Below are positions 10,782 through 20,916 of a stretch of 64,000 nucleotides of DNA, one piece after another. This DNA comes from Peteryoungia desertarenae (lineage in GTDB: Bacteria > Pseudomonadota > Alphaproteobacteria > Rhizobiales > Rhizobiaceae): positions 1,022,501 to 1,086,500 of the forward strand of contig NZ_CP058350.1 of the NCBI RefSeq assembly GCF_005860795.2. Direction: 5' to 3'. The position numbers and the translations under genes are program-made. Positions within the stretch are counted from its first letter, which is position 1, and every line of letters begins with the position of its first letter. The notes below the pieces were generated by a model. It worked only from the letters and a program-made list of their open reading frames with translations, made no database searches and was not told the DNA's origin.

Positions 10782-12345
10782 ACGTCCATTTCCAGTTCTG
10801 CATCATCGCGGTGATCGGCCATCCATGGCCATGCGGCTCAATCTGTGTCGGCCCGATGTCGAGGCACTCGGTGACATAGTAGATATGGTTCAGATTGACG
10901 AGCCAGGCCCAGGCGGCGTCACCCCTGGCGCCAAAGCCCGTGGTGCCGTCCCATTCAGCTTGTCCCCAATCTGCAAAGGAGGCTTCGAGGCTTGCGGCAT
11001 TCTGGGCCGCCGCGAAATGCTGGTCGACCGCTGGATTGGCATAGAAGCCCGCATTGTAGAATTCGACGCCGCCCAGGCTCGACTGGTAGAGATTGTAGAC
11101 CTCAAGCTGCGAATGGCTGCCCCAGCCGAACAGGACCGGCTCGGAATGCATGATGCGGCCGATCTCGTCCCAGCTTTTACCGGTTGCCGTGGCTTCGATG
11201 CCGAGCGCCTTCAACTGTTCCGACACGGTCTCAGCGAGCGCGCGGCGTGTTGAATCCGAGGCGGGATAATTGATCGGGAACGCGGCCCTTTGGCCATCTT
11301 TCACCCGAACTCCGTCGGTGCCGAGGCTCCAGCCGGCATCATCGAGAACTTTCCTGGCCTGGTCGAGGTCAAAGGCGAGAGCCGCCTCCGGATTTGACCA
11401 GGGCAAGCCATCAGCCGGGCCGGAGGCCGGGCTGCCATGACCGAGCAGAGCCACCTCGACCAACTGGTTCCGGTCGATCCCGAGATTGATCGCACGCCGG
11501 ATGGCGAAGTCGGAGGTGACATTGTTGCCGACCTTCTTGCCATCGCCGACGGTCTTTCCTTCGTCTTTCACAAAGGGGAAGACGATCCCTCTATTGTCGA
11601 CCGACTGGGTGACAATCTGCTTGAAGCCCTGCGGTGGCGCATCTGCAGCCGTTGCTGGCACGGAGACCATATCGACCTGCCCGGCCTGGGCCGCAGCCAG
11701 GCTGGTGTCTTCTTCCGTGAACAGGAAGGTGATCCGCTCGAAGGGACCTGTCTCGCCATAATAGTTCGGGTTCTTCTCGACGATCAGTTGCTGGCCTTCG
11801 GTCCAGGAGACGAGCTTGTAGGGTCCGGAGCCGACCGGATTGCGCCCATAGCCTTCCCCGTAGCTGTCCGAAGGAACGATGCCCAGCGCATAGAAGTTCT
11901 CGGTGAAGGTGATCCACGGCTTCTTCAGCTTGATCTCGACGGTCTGGGCATCGATCACGCGGGCCGCATCCAGCGCGGTCAGGTCGACGGCGCTGCCGAT
12001 CTTGGCAGCCTCGTTGAAGGTGAAGGCCACATCCTCTGCGTCAAGCGGTGAACCATCGGAGAATGTCGTGCCCGCGCGCAACTTGATCGTCCAGGTCAGA
12101 CGGTCTTCGGAGAGCGACCATTCCGTGGCAAGGTCGGGCTTGGTCTTGAGCTCGGCGTCGCGTGTCAGCAACGTCGACTGGAAGAGCGGATGGCCATAGC
12201 GCCCCCAGCCCGTCAGCGGGTCGTAACCACCTTCGGGTTCCCCACCGATCGCCAGCACCAGTTGCGACTTGGGCTGAGCCAGCGCCGTGCCCGAGAGCAG
12301 CGCTAGGGCGACCATAGCCGAAACGGTGATGCGACGAATTGCCAT
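10774..12345 (-). CDS. nikA: Nickel-binding periplasmic protein NikA
   Basis: This 523-aa solute-binding protein of the peptide/nickel family (SBP_bac_5) matches the roughly 524 aa of E. coli NikA. A cleavable signal peptide (MAIRRITVSAMVALALLSG, then TALA) starts at the ATG at 12345; the longer frame to 12597 runs antisense to nikR and is discarded. Family landmarks include the region around GGYDPLTGWGRYGHPLFQS, the motif NPVGSGPYKLVSW and ATEWSLSEDRLTWTIKLR. The C-terminal HGHGWPI stretch could contribute metal or metallophore binding. The divergent nikR and the operator 80 bp upstream of the start support nickel. Some relatives transport nickel-metallophore complexes or other metals. Confidence 0.87.
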   Translation of the reverse strand: MAIRRITVSAMVALALLSGTALAQPKSQLVLAIGGEPEGGYDPLTGWGRYGHPLFQSTLLTRDAELKTKPDLATEWSLSEDRLTWTIKLRAGTTFSDGSPLDAEDVAFTFNEAAKIGSAVDLTALDAARVIDAQTVEIKLKKPWITFTENFYALGIVPSDSYGEGYGRNPVGSGPYKLVSWTEGQQLIVEKNPNYYGETGPFERITFLFTEEDTSLAAAQAGQVDMVSVPATAADAPPQGFKQIVTQSVDNRGIVFPFVKDEGKTVGDGKKVGNNVTSDFAIRRAINLGIDRNQLVEVALLGHGSPASGPADGLPWSNPEAALAFDLDQARKVLDDAGWSLGTDGVRVKDGQRAAFPINYPASDSTRRALAETVSEQLKALGIEATATGKSWDEIGRIMHSEPVLFGWGSHSQLEVYNLYQSSLGGVEFYNAGFYANPAVDQHFAAAQNAASLEASFADWGQAEWDGTTGFGARGDAAWAWLVNLNHIYYVTECLDIGPTQIEPHGHGWPITAMMQNWKWTCE

Positions 12346-12424
12346 GATCGTGAAACTTCCCCTATATCCAAATCGGCAGGTGCCGGAGGCACCCATGAAA
12401 TGGTGGGACCATAATCCTGAGAAA

Positions 12425-12452
12425 GTATGATGTCTATATAAAAACGTCATAC
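12425..12452. promoter_or_regulatory. NikR operator between nikA and nikR
   Basis: GTATGA at 12425-12430 and TCATAC at 12447-12452 form a perfect inverted repeat separated by 16 bases. This is exactly the GTATGA-N16-TCATAC operator bound by nickel-loaded NikR in E. coli. It lies 80 bp upstream of nikA and 14 bp upstream of the nikR start, so it can repress both. The spacer is AT-rich (tatataaaaa) and may contain the -10 region. Confidence 0.92.
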
Positions 12453-12466
12453 TAATGGAGTGCGAG

Positions 12467-12880
12467 ATGCAGCGTGTGACGATCACCCTCGATGACGACC
12501 TGATGCAGGAGCTTGATGACCTGATTGCAGCGCGAGGTGACCAGAACCGGTCCGAGGCGATCCGCGATCTGGTCCGCATCGGCCTGAAGGAAGCCACCCG
12601 GAACGCGAAGGGTGACGAGCCCTGTATCGGCGTGCTGAGCTATGTCTATGACCATGCCGCGCGGGATCTGGCCCGACGCCTGACAAACACGTTCCATCAT
12701 CACCATGATCTGACGATTGCCAGCCTGCATGTGCATCTCGACACTGAGAACTGTCTCGAAGTCGGCATCCTCAAGGGGTCGATGAATGAGGTGCAGCACT
12801 TCGCTGACCATATCACAGCCGAGCGCGCCGTGCGCCACGGCAGCGTCCAGATCATCCCGGTTCAAGACGGCAAGAATTGA
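12467..12880 (+). CDS. nikR: Nickel-responsive regulator NikR
   Basis: This 137-aa protein has an N-terminal ribbon-helix-helix DNA-binding domain (MQRVTITLDDDL, residues 1-12, with RSEAIRDLVR at 28-37) and a C-terminal ACT-like nickel-binding domain. The high-affinity square-planar site of E. coli NikR (His76, His87, His89, Cys95) is matched by His77, His88, His90 and Cys96. The ATG at 12467 is chosen because GGAG precedes it by six bases and the RHH domain starts there; an ATG at 12455 would touch the operator. It is divergent from nikABCDE and probably represses both when nickel is plentiful. Confidence 0.95.
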   Translation: MQRVTITLDDDLMQELDDLIAARGDQNRSEAIRDLVRIGLKEATRNAKGDEPCIGVLSYVYDHAARDLARRLTNTFHHHHDLTIASLHVHLDTENCLEVGILKGSMNEVQHFADHITAERAVRHGSVQIIPVQDGKN

Positions 12881-12994
12881 ATCTTGACGGCTTGATACCG
12901 GATCGACCTGAGACAGCACGCCTCTGGCACTCGTTCGCTCCGCAGAACGATGGCGGCAATAGCCGGAGCCTGCCGCCGATCCCGGCCAGACCTG

Positions 12995-14326
12995 CTACTC
13001 GTCCTGCGCCTTCGGATGGAGCGCAATCTGGCGTGCAACTGCCAGAGAAAGCAGCGTGCAGATGGCTCCGGACAAGAGATAGAGCCCGGCAGCAAAAAGC
13101 CCGAACCAGGTGGATAGAAGCAATGCCGAGAGCGGTGCAAAGCCAGCGCCAAACATCCAGGCGAGCGCCGAGACGAAAGCCGAGCCAGTATAACGATTGC
13201 GCTGGTCGAATAGCGATGCCACCGCCCCTGACGATTGAGCGAGGTTGAAGCCAAGGATGACGAAGCCGATCATCAGATAGGCCGTGACACCAGCCGGTCC
13301 GCCGTTCAGGAGCAGGGGTGCGCCCAGCGCAAACGCGGCAATGGCCCAAGCACCCCAGATCAGGATCTTCTGGCGCCCGATCCGGTCGGACAGCCAGCCC
13401 GAAAACAGCATCGCAAGCAGCCCCAGCCCTGCGCCGAATGCAGTCAGCAGCAGAAAGCGTCCAAGGGTCTCATCGGTATAGAGAAAGATCCAGGACAGGG
13501 GGAAGACCGTGACCATGTGGAACATCGCAAAGCTTGCAAGCGGTACGAAAATGCCCAGCAGCACGGTCCGGCCATCCTGCCTCAAGGTTCCACGAAGGCT
13601 TGTCGGTGTCAGCTCGTTGGCCTGAAACAACTCCTTGAATTCCGGCGTATCGACAATCCGGAGCCTTGCAAAAAGCGCCACGACATTGATCGCAAAGGCA
13701 ACGAAGAACGGATAGCGCCAGCCCCAGTCGAGGAAATCCTCGGCTGACAGTGTCATGACCAGATAGGCAAACAGGACGGCGGCGACAGCCATGCCGACGA
13801 GTGCGCCGAGCTGCGGGATCATCGCATAGAACCCGCGCTGGTCCTTCGATGCGGTGATTGCGAGCAGAGGCGCAAGTCCGTCCCAGGTGCCGCCAAGGGC
13901 GAGCCCCTGTCCAAGCCGCAGCAGCGCCAGCATGGCAATCGCCCACCAGCCAGCTGTCTCGTAAGACGGCACAAGGCCCATGGCAACGGTCGATGTTCCA
14001 AGCAGGAAAAGCGCAACAGTGAGCTTGGTCACGCGTCCATGGCGCCGGTCAAGGGAGGTAAACATCATCGTCCCGAGGGGGCGCGCCACGAATGCGAGGG
14101 CTACCAGCACGAAGGACCAAAGCGTACCCGTCAGGGGATCGAGAAAGGGAAAGAGCCTCGCCGGGAACACGATCACCGAGGCAATGGCAAAGACGAAGAA
14201 GTCGAAGAATTCGGATGTGCGTCCGATGATCACGCCGACCGCAATATCGGAAGGCGAGACGCGGTGATCGTCGTCGACCGCGCCGGAATGGGGCACCGTG
14301 GAGGAATTGTTGATCGTGCTCGTCAT
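12995..14326 (-). CDS. MFS transporter, metabolite:H+ symporter type
   Basis: This 443-aa inner-membrane protein has twelve predicted helices. The start of helix 1 (GVIIGRTSEFFDFFVFA) and the loop 2-3 region (ARPLGTMMFTSLDRRHGR) resemble the metabolite:H+ symporter group (relatives of ShiA, ProP, citrate and alpha-ketoglutarate permeases). The middle loop and SDRIGRQK before helix 8 are typical of the major facilitator superfamily. The substrate cannot be told from sequence. It is divergent from cyoABCD and shares a 243-bp intergenic region with it. The 114 bp separating it from nikR contain nothing recognisable. Confidence 0.85.
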   Translation of the reverse strand: MTSTINNSSTVPHSGAVDDDHRVSPSDIAVGVIIGRTSEFFDFFVFAIASVIVFPARLFPFLDPLTGTLWSFVLVALAFVARPLGTMMFTSLDRRHGRVTKLTVALFLLGTSTVAMGLVPSYETAGWWAIAMLALLRLGQGLALGGTWDGLAPLLAITASKDQRGFYAMIPQLGALVGMAVAAVLFAYLVMTLSAEDFLDWGWRYPFFVAFAINVVALFARLRIVDTPEFKELFQANELTPTSLRGTLRQDGRTVLLGIFVPLASFAMFHMVTVFPLSWIFLYTDETLGRFLLLTAFGAGLGLLAMLFSGWLSDRIGRQKILIWGAWAIAAFALGAPLLLNGGPAGVTAYLMIGFVILGFNLAQSSGAVASLFDQRNRYTGSAFVSALAWMFGAGFAPLSALLLSTWFGLFAAGLYLLSGAICTLLSLAVARQIALHPKAQDE

Positions 14327-14569
14327 GGGACTCGATCACTTTCATAGGCTGGAGCAGTCGAAGAAAACCAGTGGGAGGCCTGGCTTCTGCGACCACGGAT
14401 AATCGATGCTAACGGGATGCCTGAGAGCGGGCAAAATTGACAGGTGACAAATTGTCTTATGTGCTGCAGCGCGAAAGGCATCTATCTACCACGATGATAA
14501 GGCAGGAACTGCGAGCGCCATCTGGGAGGGGGGCGACCGTGGGATCCTCTCGAAACATTAGGGTATGCC

Positions 14570-15775
14570 ATGCCGAAGCTTCGCCTCCCAAAACTGTTTG
14601 CCGCCTTGGCGGCGGTCCTCTTCCTTTCAGCCTGCAAGGCCGAAGTCCTTGCACCAACCGGTGATATCGCAGCCCAAAAGCGTGATCTTCTGCTGATTTC
14701 CACGGGCTTGATGCTGATCATCATCATCCCGGTCATGGTCATGATCTGCTGGTTCGCCTGGCGTTACCGCGCCTCCAATACCGCGGCCGTCTACAAGCCG
14801 AACTGGTCCCATTCGACCAAGCTGGAACTGATGATCTGGGCGATCCCGCTTCTCATCATTGTCTGCCTTGGAGCCCTGACCTGGGTCGGAACACACCTCC
14901 TGGATCCCTATAGGCCGCTGGCGCGCATATCCGAGGACCGGCCGCTTGATCCACAGCAGGAACCGCTGCAGGTCGAAGTCGTGGCACTCGATTGGAAATG
15001 GCTGTTCATCTATCCGCAATATGGCGTCGCAGCCGTCAATCAGCTTCCGGTCCCGGTCGACCGGCCGATCCAGTTCACTCTGACGTCGTCTTCGGTGATG
15101 AACGCCTTCTATATCCCCCATATGGCCGGCATGATCTATGCCATGCCTGGCATGCAGACCACCCTGCATGGGGTCTTCAACCAGGAAGGCACGTTCCAGG
15201 GGCTGGCTTCGCATTACTCCGGTGCCGGCTTCTCCGGCATGCGTTTCAAGGCAGTTGCGACCGATGCAGAAGGCTTTGACGCATGGGTCGCAGAAGCCCG
15301 GGCCGGCAATCGGGCGCTTGATCGCGCGGCCTATCTTGAGCTCGAGCGTCCAAGTGAAAACGTCAAGCCCGAGACCTTTGCAAGCGTCGAGCCGCTTCTG
15401 TTCGCCCGCGTCGTCAACATGTGCGTCGAGGAAGGCAAGATCTGCATGGCAGAAATGATGATGCTTGATGCGCAGGGTGGCACGGGGCTTGCCGGCACAG
15501 TCAACATGAGCGCGCTCATCTATGACAAATACGAGCGTCGCGGGACCCGCGAACCGGTCTTTGGCTGGGAGCCGTTCAAGGTGCTGGGCTTCTGCTCGAC
15601 TGAAGAGCTGGAGCAGATGCTGGCGGCAAAACCTGCTTCCGCCAATGCGACAGCGGTCGTATCGGGCCCGCTTCGCGGCCATGGCATGCCGCAGCCGGTG
15701 GAGCCCTTCGGCGGTCAGCCTGATCGCTACATCACCCTTGTACAACCGTCTTCTGGCAGCGCGCCGCAACTTTGA
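14570..15775 (+). CDS. cyoA: Cytochrome bo ubiquinol oxidase subunit II (CyoA)
   Basis: This 401-aa subunit II of the proton-pumping quinol oxidase has a lipoprotein signal with lipobox LSAC (Cys22). Two membrane helices (about residues 43-63 and 87-107) follow, then a periplasmic cupredoxin domain. The CuA ligands of cytochrome c oxidases are missing; the equivalent loop reads [13 protein letters not shown], as in quinol oxidases. The C-terminal part matches the COX_ARM extension of CyoA, here longer than in E. coli (315 aa). It is the first gene of cyoABCD-SURF1. Upstream, near 14447-14457, lies an 11-bp palindrome (gacaaattgtc) that may be a regulator site. Confidence 0.95.
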   Translation: MPKLRLPKLFAALAAVLFLSACKAEVLAPTGDIAAQKRDLLLISTGLMLIIIIPVMVMICWFAWRYRASNTAAVYKPNWSHSTKLELMIWAIPLLIIVCLGALTWVGTHLLDPYRPLARISEDRPLDPQQEPLQVEVVALDWKWLFIYPQYGVAAVNQLPVPVDRPIQFTLTSSSVMNAFYIPHMAGMIYAMPGMQTTLHGVFNQEGTFQGLASHYSGAGFSGMRFKAVATDAEGFDAWVAEARAGNRALDRAAYLELERPSENVKPETFASVEPLLFARVVNMCVEEGKICMAEMMMLDAQGGTGLAGTVNMSALIYDKYERRGTREPVFGWEPFKVLGFCSTEELEQMLAAKPASANATAVVSGPLRGHGMPQPVEPFGGQPDRYITLVQPSSGSAPQL

Positions 15776-15788
15776 CAGGATAACGGGC

Positions 15789-17792
15789 ATGGCCACGATA
15801 GACCATTCAACCACTCTGCTTCTCGGTCGTCTCAACTGGAGCGCAATCCCGACTGACCCGATCGTGCTGGCAACATTCGTTGTCGTCGCGATTGGAGGCG
15901 CTGCCGTTGTCGGCGCACTCACCTATTACCGTCTCTGGGGTTATCTCTGGAGGGAATGGCTGACCTCCGTCGATCACAAGAAGATCGGCATCATGTATAT
16001 CATACTGGCCCTGATCATGCTGGTGCGGGGCTTTGCCGATGCCATCATGATGCGCCTTCAGCAGGTGCTCGCCTTCAATGGTTCGGAGGGCTACCTCAAC
16101 GCCCACCACTACGACCAGATCTTCACAGCCCATGGCGTGATCATGATCTTCTTTGTGGCGATGCCCTTCATTACGGGCCTCATGAACTATGTCGTGCCGC
16201 TGCAGATCGGGGCACGTGATGTGTCCTTCCCGTTCCTCAACAATTTCTCCTTCTGGATGACGGCCGCCGGCGCTGTCCTGATCATGGCATCGCTCTTCGT
16301 CGGCGAATTCGCCCAAACCGGATGGCTGGCTTTCCCGCCGCTGTCAGGCATCGGCTACAGTCCATGGGTCGGCGTCGACTATTACATCTGGGGCCTGCAG
16401 ATTGCCGGTGTCGGAACGACGCTGTCAGGGATCAACCTGCTGGTCACCATCATCAAGATGCGTGCACCCGGCATGACCCTGATGCGCATGCCTGTCTTCA
16501 CCTGGACGTCGCTTTGCACCAACGTCCTCATCGTCGCCTCCTTCCCGGTTCTGACGATGACGCTGATCCTCCTGACGCTGGATCGTTACGTGGGAACCAA
16601 CTTCTTCACGAACGACCTTGGCGGCAACGCCATGCTCTATATCAACCTCATCTGGATCTGGGGTCATCCGGAGGTCTATATCCTCATCCTGCCGCTTTTC
16701 GGCGTCTTCTCGGAAATCACCTCGACTTTCTCGGGCAAGCGCCTCTTCGGCTACAGCTCCATGGTCTATGCAACGGTCTGCATCACCATCCTGAGCTATG
16801 TCGTCTGGCTGCACCACTTCTTCACCATGGGATCGGGTGCCTCGGTCAACGCCTTCTTCGGCATCACGACGATGATCATCTCCGTCCCGACAGGGGCCAA
16901 GATATTCAACTGGCTCTTCACCATGTATCAGGGAAGGGTGCGCCTTGATCTGCCGATGATGTGGACCATCGCCTTCATGCTGACCTTTACAATCGGTGGC
17001 ATGACTGGTGTTCTGCTTGCCGTGCCGCCGGCAGATTTCGTTCTGCACAATTCTCTCTTCCTGGTGGCGCATTTCCACAATGTCATCATCGGCGGCGTTC
17101 TTTTCGGTTGCTTCGCCGCGATCGTCTACTGGTGGCCGAAAGCCTTCGGCTTCCACCTGAACGTCTTCTGGGGCAAGGTGTCCTTCTGGGCCTGGGTCAG
17201 CGGCTTCTGGCTTGCCTTCATGCCGCTCTATGTTCTGGGTCTGATGGGTGTGACCCGCCGCATGCGCGTCTTCGATGATCCTGATCTCAGGATCTGGTTC
17301 ATACTTGCTGCGCTCGGCGCCGTGCTGATCGCCATCGGTATTGCTGCCTTCTTCATTCAGATCGCCGTCTCGATCTGGAATCGGAAGGACAATATGGATG
17401 TGACCGGCGATCCCTGGGACGGTCGCACCCTCGAATGGGCAACCTCGTCTCCGCCGCCCGCCTATAACTTCGCCTTCACGCCGGTGGTCCACGACCTGGA
17501 TGCCTGGCACGATATGAAGCAGGCGGGCCAGACGCGGCCCAAGGCTCCCTATGTGCCGATCCATATGCCGAAATACACCGGCACGGGCGTCATCCTTTCT
17601 GCCCTCTCGGTGGTCTGCGGCTTCGCGCTTGTCTGGTACATCTGGTGGCTCGCGGCCTTGTCCTTCCTGGCCATCATCGCGGTTTCGATCGCCCATACCT
17701 TCAATTATGACCGGGATTATTATGTGCCGGTCGATGAGGTCGAACGGGTCGAGGCAGCCCGTGATCGCGAACTGGCCACACAAGGAGCTTGA
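15789..17792 (+). CDS. cyoB: Cytochrome bo ubiquinol oxidase subunit I (CyoB)
   Basis: This 667-aa catalytic subunit carries haem b, haem o and CuB. The haem-copper ligands are visible: the early helix His in AHGVIMIFF, the CuB His with cross-linked Tyr in [12 protein letters not shown], the His-His pair in [10 protein letters not shown], and both His in [11 protein letters not shown]. About 15 helices are expected. The start is the ATG at 15789, 13 bp after cyoA; the frame extends upstream into cyoA as a shadow. It reduces oxygen to water using ubiquinol and pumps protons across the inner membrane. Confidence 0.97.
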   Translation: MATIDHSTTLLLGRLNWSAIPTDPIVLATFVVVAIGGAAVVGALTYYRLWGYLWREWLTSVDHKKIGIMYIILALIMLVRGFADAIMMRLQQVLAFNGSEGYLNAHHYDQIFTAHGVIMIFFVAMPFITGLMNYVVPLQIGARDVSFPFLNNFSFWMTAAGAVLIMASLFVGEFAQTGWLAFPPLSGIGYSPWVGVDYYIWGLQIAGVGTTLSGINLLVTIIKMRAPGMTLMRMPVFTWTSLCTNVLIVASFPVLTMTLILLTLDRYVGTNFFTNDLGGNAMLYINLIWIWGHPEVYILILPLFGVFSEITSTFSGKRLFGYSSMVYATVCITILSYVVWLHHFFTMGSGASVNAFFGITTMIISVPTGAKIFNWLFTMYQGRVRLDLPMMWTIAFMLTFTIGGMTGVLLAVPPADFVLHNSLFLVAHFHNVIIGGVLFGCFAAIVYWWPKAFGFHLNVFWGKVSFWAWVSGFWLAFMPLYVLGLMGVTRRMRVFDDPDLRIWFILAALGAVLIAIGIAAFFIQIAVSIWNRKDNMDVTGDPWDGRTLEWATSSPPPAYNFAFTPVVHDLDAWHDMKQAGQTRPKAPYVPIHMPKYTGTGVILSALSVVCGFALVWYIWWLAALSFLAIIAVSIAHTFNYDRDYYVPVDEVERVEAARDRELATQGA

Positions 17793-17797
17793 CGAAG

Positions 17798-18418
17798 ATG
17801 GCTATGCAAACACAATCATCGTCGACGCCTTCCTATTGGAAAACTGAGCCACATCACCATCCCGAAGGCGCCTCGACGCGCCTCGGCTTCTGGATCTACC
17901 TGATGAGCGACTGCCTGATGTTTGCAGTCCTCTTCGCCGTCTTCGGAGTGCTGGGACAAAGCTATGCGGCCGGTCCCGGGCCGAAGGTTTTGTTCGATCT
18001 GAACCTGATCGCCGTTGCGACCGGCATCCTGCTGGTCTCGTCCATCACCTTCGGTTTCGCCATGCTGGCCATGTATGAGGGTCGGCAGGCCCGCATGCAG
18101 CTATGGCTGGGGGTGACACTGGTTCTCGGCCTCGCCTTCCTTGCCCTGGAAATCTACGAGTTTCATCACCTGATCGAACTCGGTGCCGGCCCGCAACGCT
18201 CTGCATTCCTGTCTTCCTTCTTTGCACTGGTCGGCACGCACGGCCTGCACGTCCTGTTCGGCTGCATCTGGCTCGTGACAATGATGGTCCAGATCAATCA
18301 GAAAGGCCTCATTCCGGCCAATGCCCGTCGCATGGAATGCCTCAGCATGTTCTGGCACTTCCTCGACGTGATCTGGATCGGTGTCTTCACCTTCGTCTAT
18401 CTCCTGGGGATGATCTGA
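17798..18418 (+). CDS. cyoC: Cytochrome bo ubiquinol oxidase subunit III (CyoC)
   Basis: This 206-aa membrane subunit has five helices and belongs to the haem-copper oxidase subunit III family. Conserved segments include GFWIYLMSDCLMFAVLFA (helix 1) and FALVGTHGLHVLFG. The ATG at 17798 is preceded by AAGGAG about ten bases upstream; a TTG at 17789 overlapping cyoB is less likely. Its TGA overlaps the cyoD ATG (TGATG). Confidence 0.95.
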   Translation: MAMQTQSSSTPSYWKTEPHHHPEGASTRLGFWIYLMSDCLMFAVLFAVFGVLGQSYAAGPGPKVLFDLNLIAVATGILLVSSITFGFAMLAMYEGRQARMQLWLGVTLVLGLAFLALEIYEFHHLIELGAGPQRSAFLSSFFALVGTHGLHVLFGCIWLVTMMVQINQKGLIPANARRMECLSMFWHFLDVIWIGVFTFVYLLGMI

Positions 18419-18828
18419 TGTCGCAACACTCCATTCAGCCACATGGTCACCATGCCGCAGGTCATGATGCCGGTCACGACAACACCAATCATGACCATGG
18501 CAGTTACCGGTCCTATCTGACCGGTTTCGTGCTGGCTGCCATCCTCACGGCCATTCCTTTTGCCATCGTGATGTCCGGCGGCTTTGAAAACCGTGTCCTG
18601 ACGGCGATTGTCGTCGTTGGTTTCGCGGTTGTGCAGGTCCTCGTGCACATGGTCTATTTTCTCCACATGAACAGCCGCTCCGACGAGGGCTGGACCATGT
18701 TGTCGATGATCTTCACCATCATCGTCGTCGTGATCATGATTTCGGGCTCGCTCTGGGTCATGTACAATCTGAACACCAACATGATGCCGCAAATGGATCA
18801 TGAAAGCTTCCAGGGCTTCGGGTCCTGA
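18418..18828 (+). CDS. cyoD: Cytochrome bo ubiquinol oxidase subunit IV (CyoD)
   Basis: This 136-aa protein has three transmembrane helices (about residues 33-55, 62-85, 95-120) and the family motif LVHMVYFLHMN. The N-terminus (residues 1-30) is unusually rich in histidine and aspartate (HGHHAAGHDAGHD), which could bind metal ions, a feature seen in several alphaproteobacterial CyoD proteins. The start codon overlaps the cyoC stop. It assists assembly of subunit I and CuB. Confidence 0.93.
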   Translation: MSQHSIQPHGHHAAGHDAGHDNTNHDHGSYRSYLTGFVLAAILTAIPFAIVMSGGFENRVLTAIVVVGFAVVQVLVHMVYFLHMNSRSDEGWTMLSMIFTIIVVVIMISGSLWVMYNLNTNMMPQMDHESFQGFGS

Positions 18829-18847
18829 GTGAAGAACGGAGCATGCC

Positions 18848-19561
18848 GTGTCCAAATTCGCACCGAAGTGGTGGTTGCTCGGGCCCGGCATGCTTATCAT
18901 CCTGCTGCTGCTGGGACTGGGCGTCTGGCAGCTGCAAAGGCTTGCATGGAAGACGGCGCTGATCGAGCGCGTCGAGGCGGGCCTCGCTGCCGTACCGGTC
19001 AACGCCCCCGGCCCACAAGACTGGGAGCGGCTCAGTTTCGACACCGCCGAATACCGGCGCATCACGGTGAGCGGTCGCTATCTGCCCACGGGCGATTTCC
19101 TGGTCAAGGCGGTGACAGCCCGCGGTCCAGGTTTCTGGGTCCTCAGCCCGTTTGAAACCGATGACGGCTGGCGCCTCTTCATCAATCGCGGCTTTGTGCC
19201 TGACGACCGGCAGGCCCCGGAGGACCGTCCGATACCCCTCGACCGGCAGGAGGTCACCGGTCTCCTGCGGTTGACACAGCCCGGCGGTGCCTTCCTGCGG
19301 GACAATGATCCGCAAGCCAATCGCTGGTTCTCCCGTGACACGGCGGCGATGGCAGGCGCTGCGGATATTGCGCCAGTTGCACCCTATTTCATCGATGTCG
19401 AAGCGGAACCGGGCCGGCAGGCAGGCGAGACTTTGCCCGTACCGGGTCTGACGATCGTTGCCTTTTCAAACAGGCATCTCGGCTATGCCTTCACGTGGTT
19501 CGCGCTGGCGGCGGTCTTTGCGCTGCTGCTCGTTCAGGCAAACCGCATAAAGAACGAGTGA
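18848..19561 (+). CDS. SURF1 family oxidase assembly protein
   Basis: This 237-aa protein has two membrane helices (about residues 11-28 and 212-232) flanking a soluble periplasmic domain, the classic SURF1 layout. Motifs are GLGVWQLQRLAWK after helix 1, the central GFWVLSPFETDDGWRLFINRGFVP-type stretch (about residues 96-119) and NRHLGYAFTWFALA before the end. SURF1 proteins help insert haem into terminal oxidases. It is 19 bp after cyoD, starts with GTG, and is probably the last gene of the cyo operon. No haem O synthase gene (cyoE) is present in the window. Confidence 0.9.
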   Translation: MSKFAPKWWLLGPGMLIILLLLGLGVWQLQRLAWKTALIERVEAGLAAVPVNAPGPQDWERLSFDTAEYRRITVSGRYLPTGDFLVKAVTARGPGFWVLSPFETDDGWRLFINRGFVPDDRQAPEDRPIPLDRQEVTGLLRLTQPGGAFLRDNDPQANRWFSRDTAAMAGAADIAPVAPYFIDVEAEPGRQAGETLPVPGLTIVAFSNRHLGYAFTWFALAAVFALLLVQANRIKNE

Positions 19562-19577
19562 TCCTGACCCGGAGGCG

Positions 19578-20819
19578 TCAAGATCGTTCGCCCTGTCGGT
19601 CACTCACGATCATGGAGGCCGGTGGTGCACGTCCCACCAGTCTTGCTTCGTCTTCGTAATCGTCGTCAGCCAACCGGCTTTCGGCCATGACCTCCCCTGG
19701 CTCCATCAGTTCGATTTCGCGGATCCACTCGCGCCAGATGGAAACCATCAGTGCCATCAGCACCGGGCCGATGAAGAGCCCGAGCAGGCCCATCGTTTTG
19801 ACGCCGCCGACGAGGCCGAAGAATGTCGGCAGGAAGGGCAGCTGGATGGGACCGCCAATCAGTTTCGGTCTCACGGTCTTGTCGACGATGAAGAGCTCGA
19901 TCGATCCCCAGAGGAAGAGCGCCACCCCCTCGACCACCGAGCCACTGGCGACGAGATAGATCGACACCAGGGTAAAGGACAGAGGAGCCCCACCCGGTAT
20001 GAGCGCCATGAAGCCGGTGATGACCCCGAGCGTTACCGGTGAGGGTACACCGGCCAGCCAATAGGCGATGCCGAGAATGATGCCTTCAGCGATTGCGATC
20101 AGCGTCATGCCGGTCACGGTCGAGCTGATCGTGGCGGGCACGATGCGGGAAATCCGGGCCCATCGGTCCGGTAGAATACGTTCGCCGAGCAGGTCGAGTT
20201 GGCGCGAAAACTTTGCGCCGTCGCGATAGACGAAGAACAGCGCGATCAGCATGAACAGGAGGCTGAGAACCAGTTGGAACGCACCATCGCCCGCCGCGAT
20301 GACGGCCCGGTAGATATTGCCGATATTGGCGCCGCTGATGATCTGGATCAGTTCGCCCAGCGCGCCGGGTTCTCCGATATAGCGTGCCCAGCGCTCAGCC
20401 AGCCAGTTGCCGACACCCGGAAGGGCGGCAATCCAGTCAGGTACATCGGCGCCAACGCGATTGACCTCGATCGCCCAGCCGACCCAGAGGCGGACTTCCT
20501 CGATTGCATAGGCGATGGCGATTCCAATGGGCGTGATCAGAAACGCGAGGATGAAGATGAGCGCCAGCGTCGCGCCGATGGTCGTGTTGCCGTTGATCTG
20601 CGTCAGCAGCCGCCGGTAAAGCGGCCAACTCGCAAAGCCGATCACCAGCGCCGCTAGAACCGGCACGACGAAGCCATGGAAGAAGTAGATCGCCGCCGCA
20701 AAAACGAGGACAAGGAGCCAGCGGGCAGCGGAAATCGGTGTGATCAGCGCCGAGCGCCTCGCCGAAGCAAGCCCCAGCCACCGTGGCGCTGTCCCTGTCG
20801 TCTTGTCCTCACCCTGCAT
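19578..20819 (-). CDS. AI-2E family transporter (PerM/YdiK-like)
   Basis: This 413-aa inner-membrane protein of the AI-2E/UPF0118 family has about eight helices. The N-terminal helical pair (LLVLVFAAAIYFFHGFVVPV), the central amphipathic segment and the C-terminal helices with PVTLGVITGFMALIPGGAPLSF and LFIGPVLMALMV are typical. Members export autoinducer-2 or act as sodium/proton antiporters; the substrate here is unknown. It is convergent with the cyo operon (16 bp between stops). The ATG at 20819 is chosen; a GTG at 20831 is equally possible. Confidence 0.85.
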   Translation of the reverse strand: MQGEDKTTGTAPRWLGLASARRSALITPISAARWLLVLVFAAAIYFFHGFVVPVLAALVIGFASWPLYRRLLTQINGNTTIGATLALIFILAFLITPIGIAIAYAIEEVRLWVGWAIEVNRVGADVPDWIAALPGVGNWLAERWARYIGEPGALGELIQIISGANIGNIYRAVIAAGDGAFQLVLSLLFMLIALFFVYRDGAKFSRQLDLLGERILPDRWARISRIVPATISSTVTGMTLIAIAEGIILGIAYWLAGVPSPVTLGVITGFMALIPGGAPLSFTLVSIYLVASGSVVEGVALFLWGSIELFIVDKTVRPKLIGGPIQLPFLPTFFGLVGGVKTMGLLGLFIGPVLMALMVSIWREWIREIELMEPGEVMAESRLADDDYEDEARLVGRAPPASMIVSDRQGERS

Positions 20820-20916
20820 CTTGCTTGCCACCGTCCAAGGTTCACATGTGGCGAGACTTATGGGCTATTATCGGCCCGGCTGCAATCTCCGCGACCGTCG
20901 CTGACATCTCCGGGCG

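Noticed and set aside
16425..17783. 452-codon minus-strand ORF
   Set aside because: It is antisense to cyoB, whose haem and copper ligands prove the coding strand.
20832..20916. Small gene between the AI-2E family gene and ngg
   Set aside because: The gap is under 100 bp and no ORF with a ribosome site is present.
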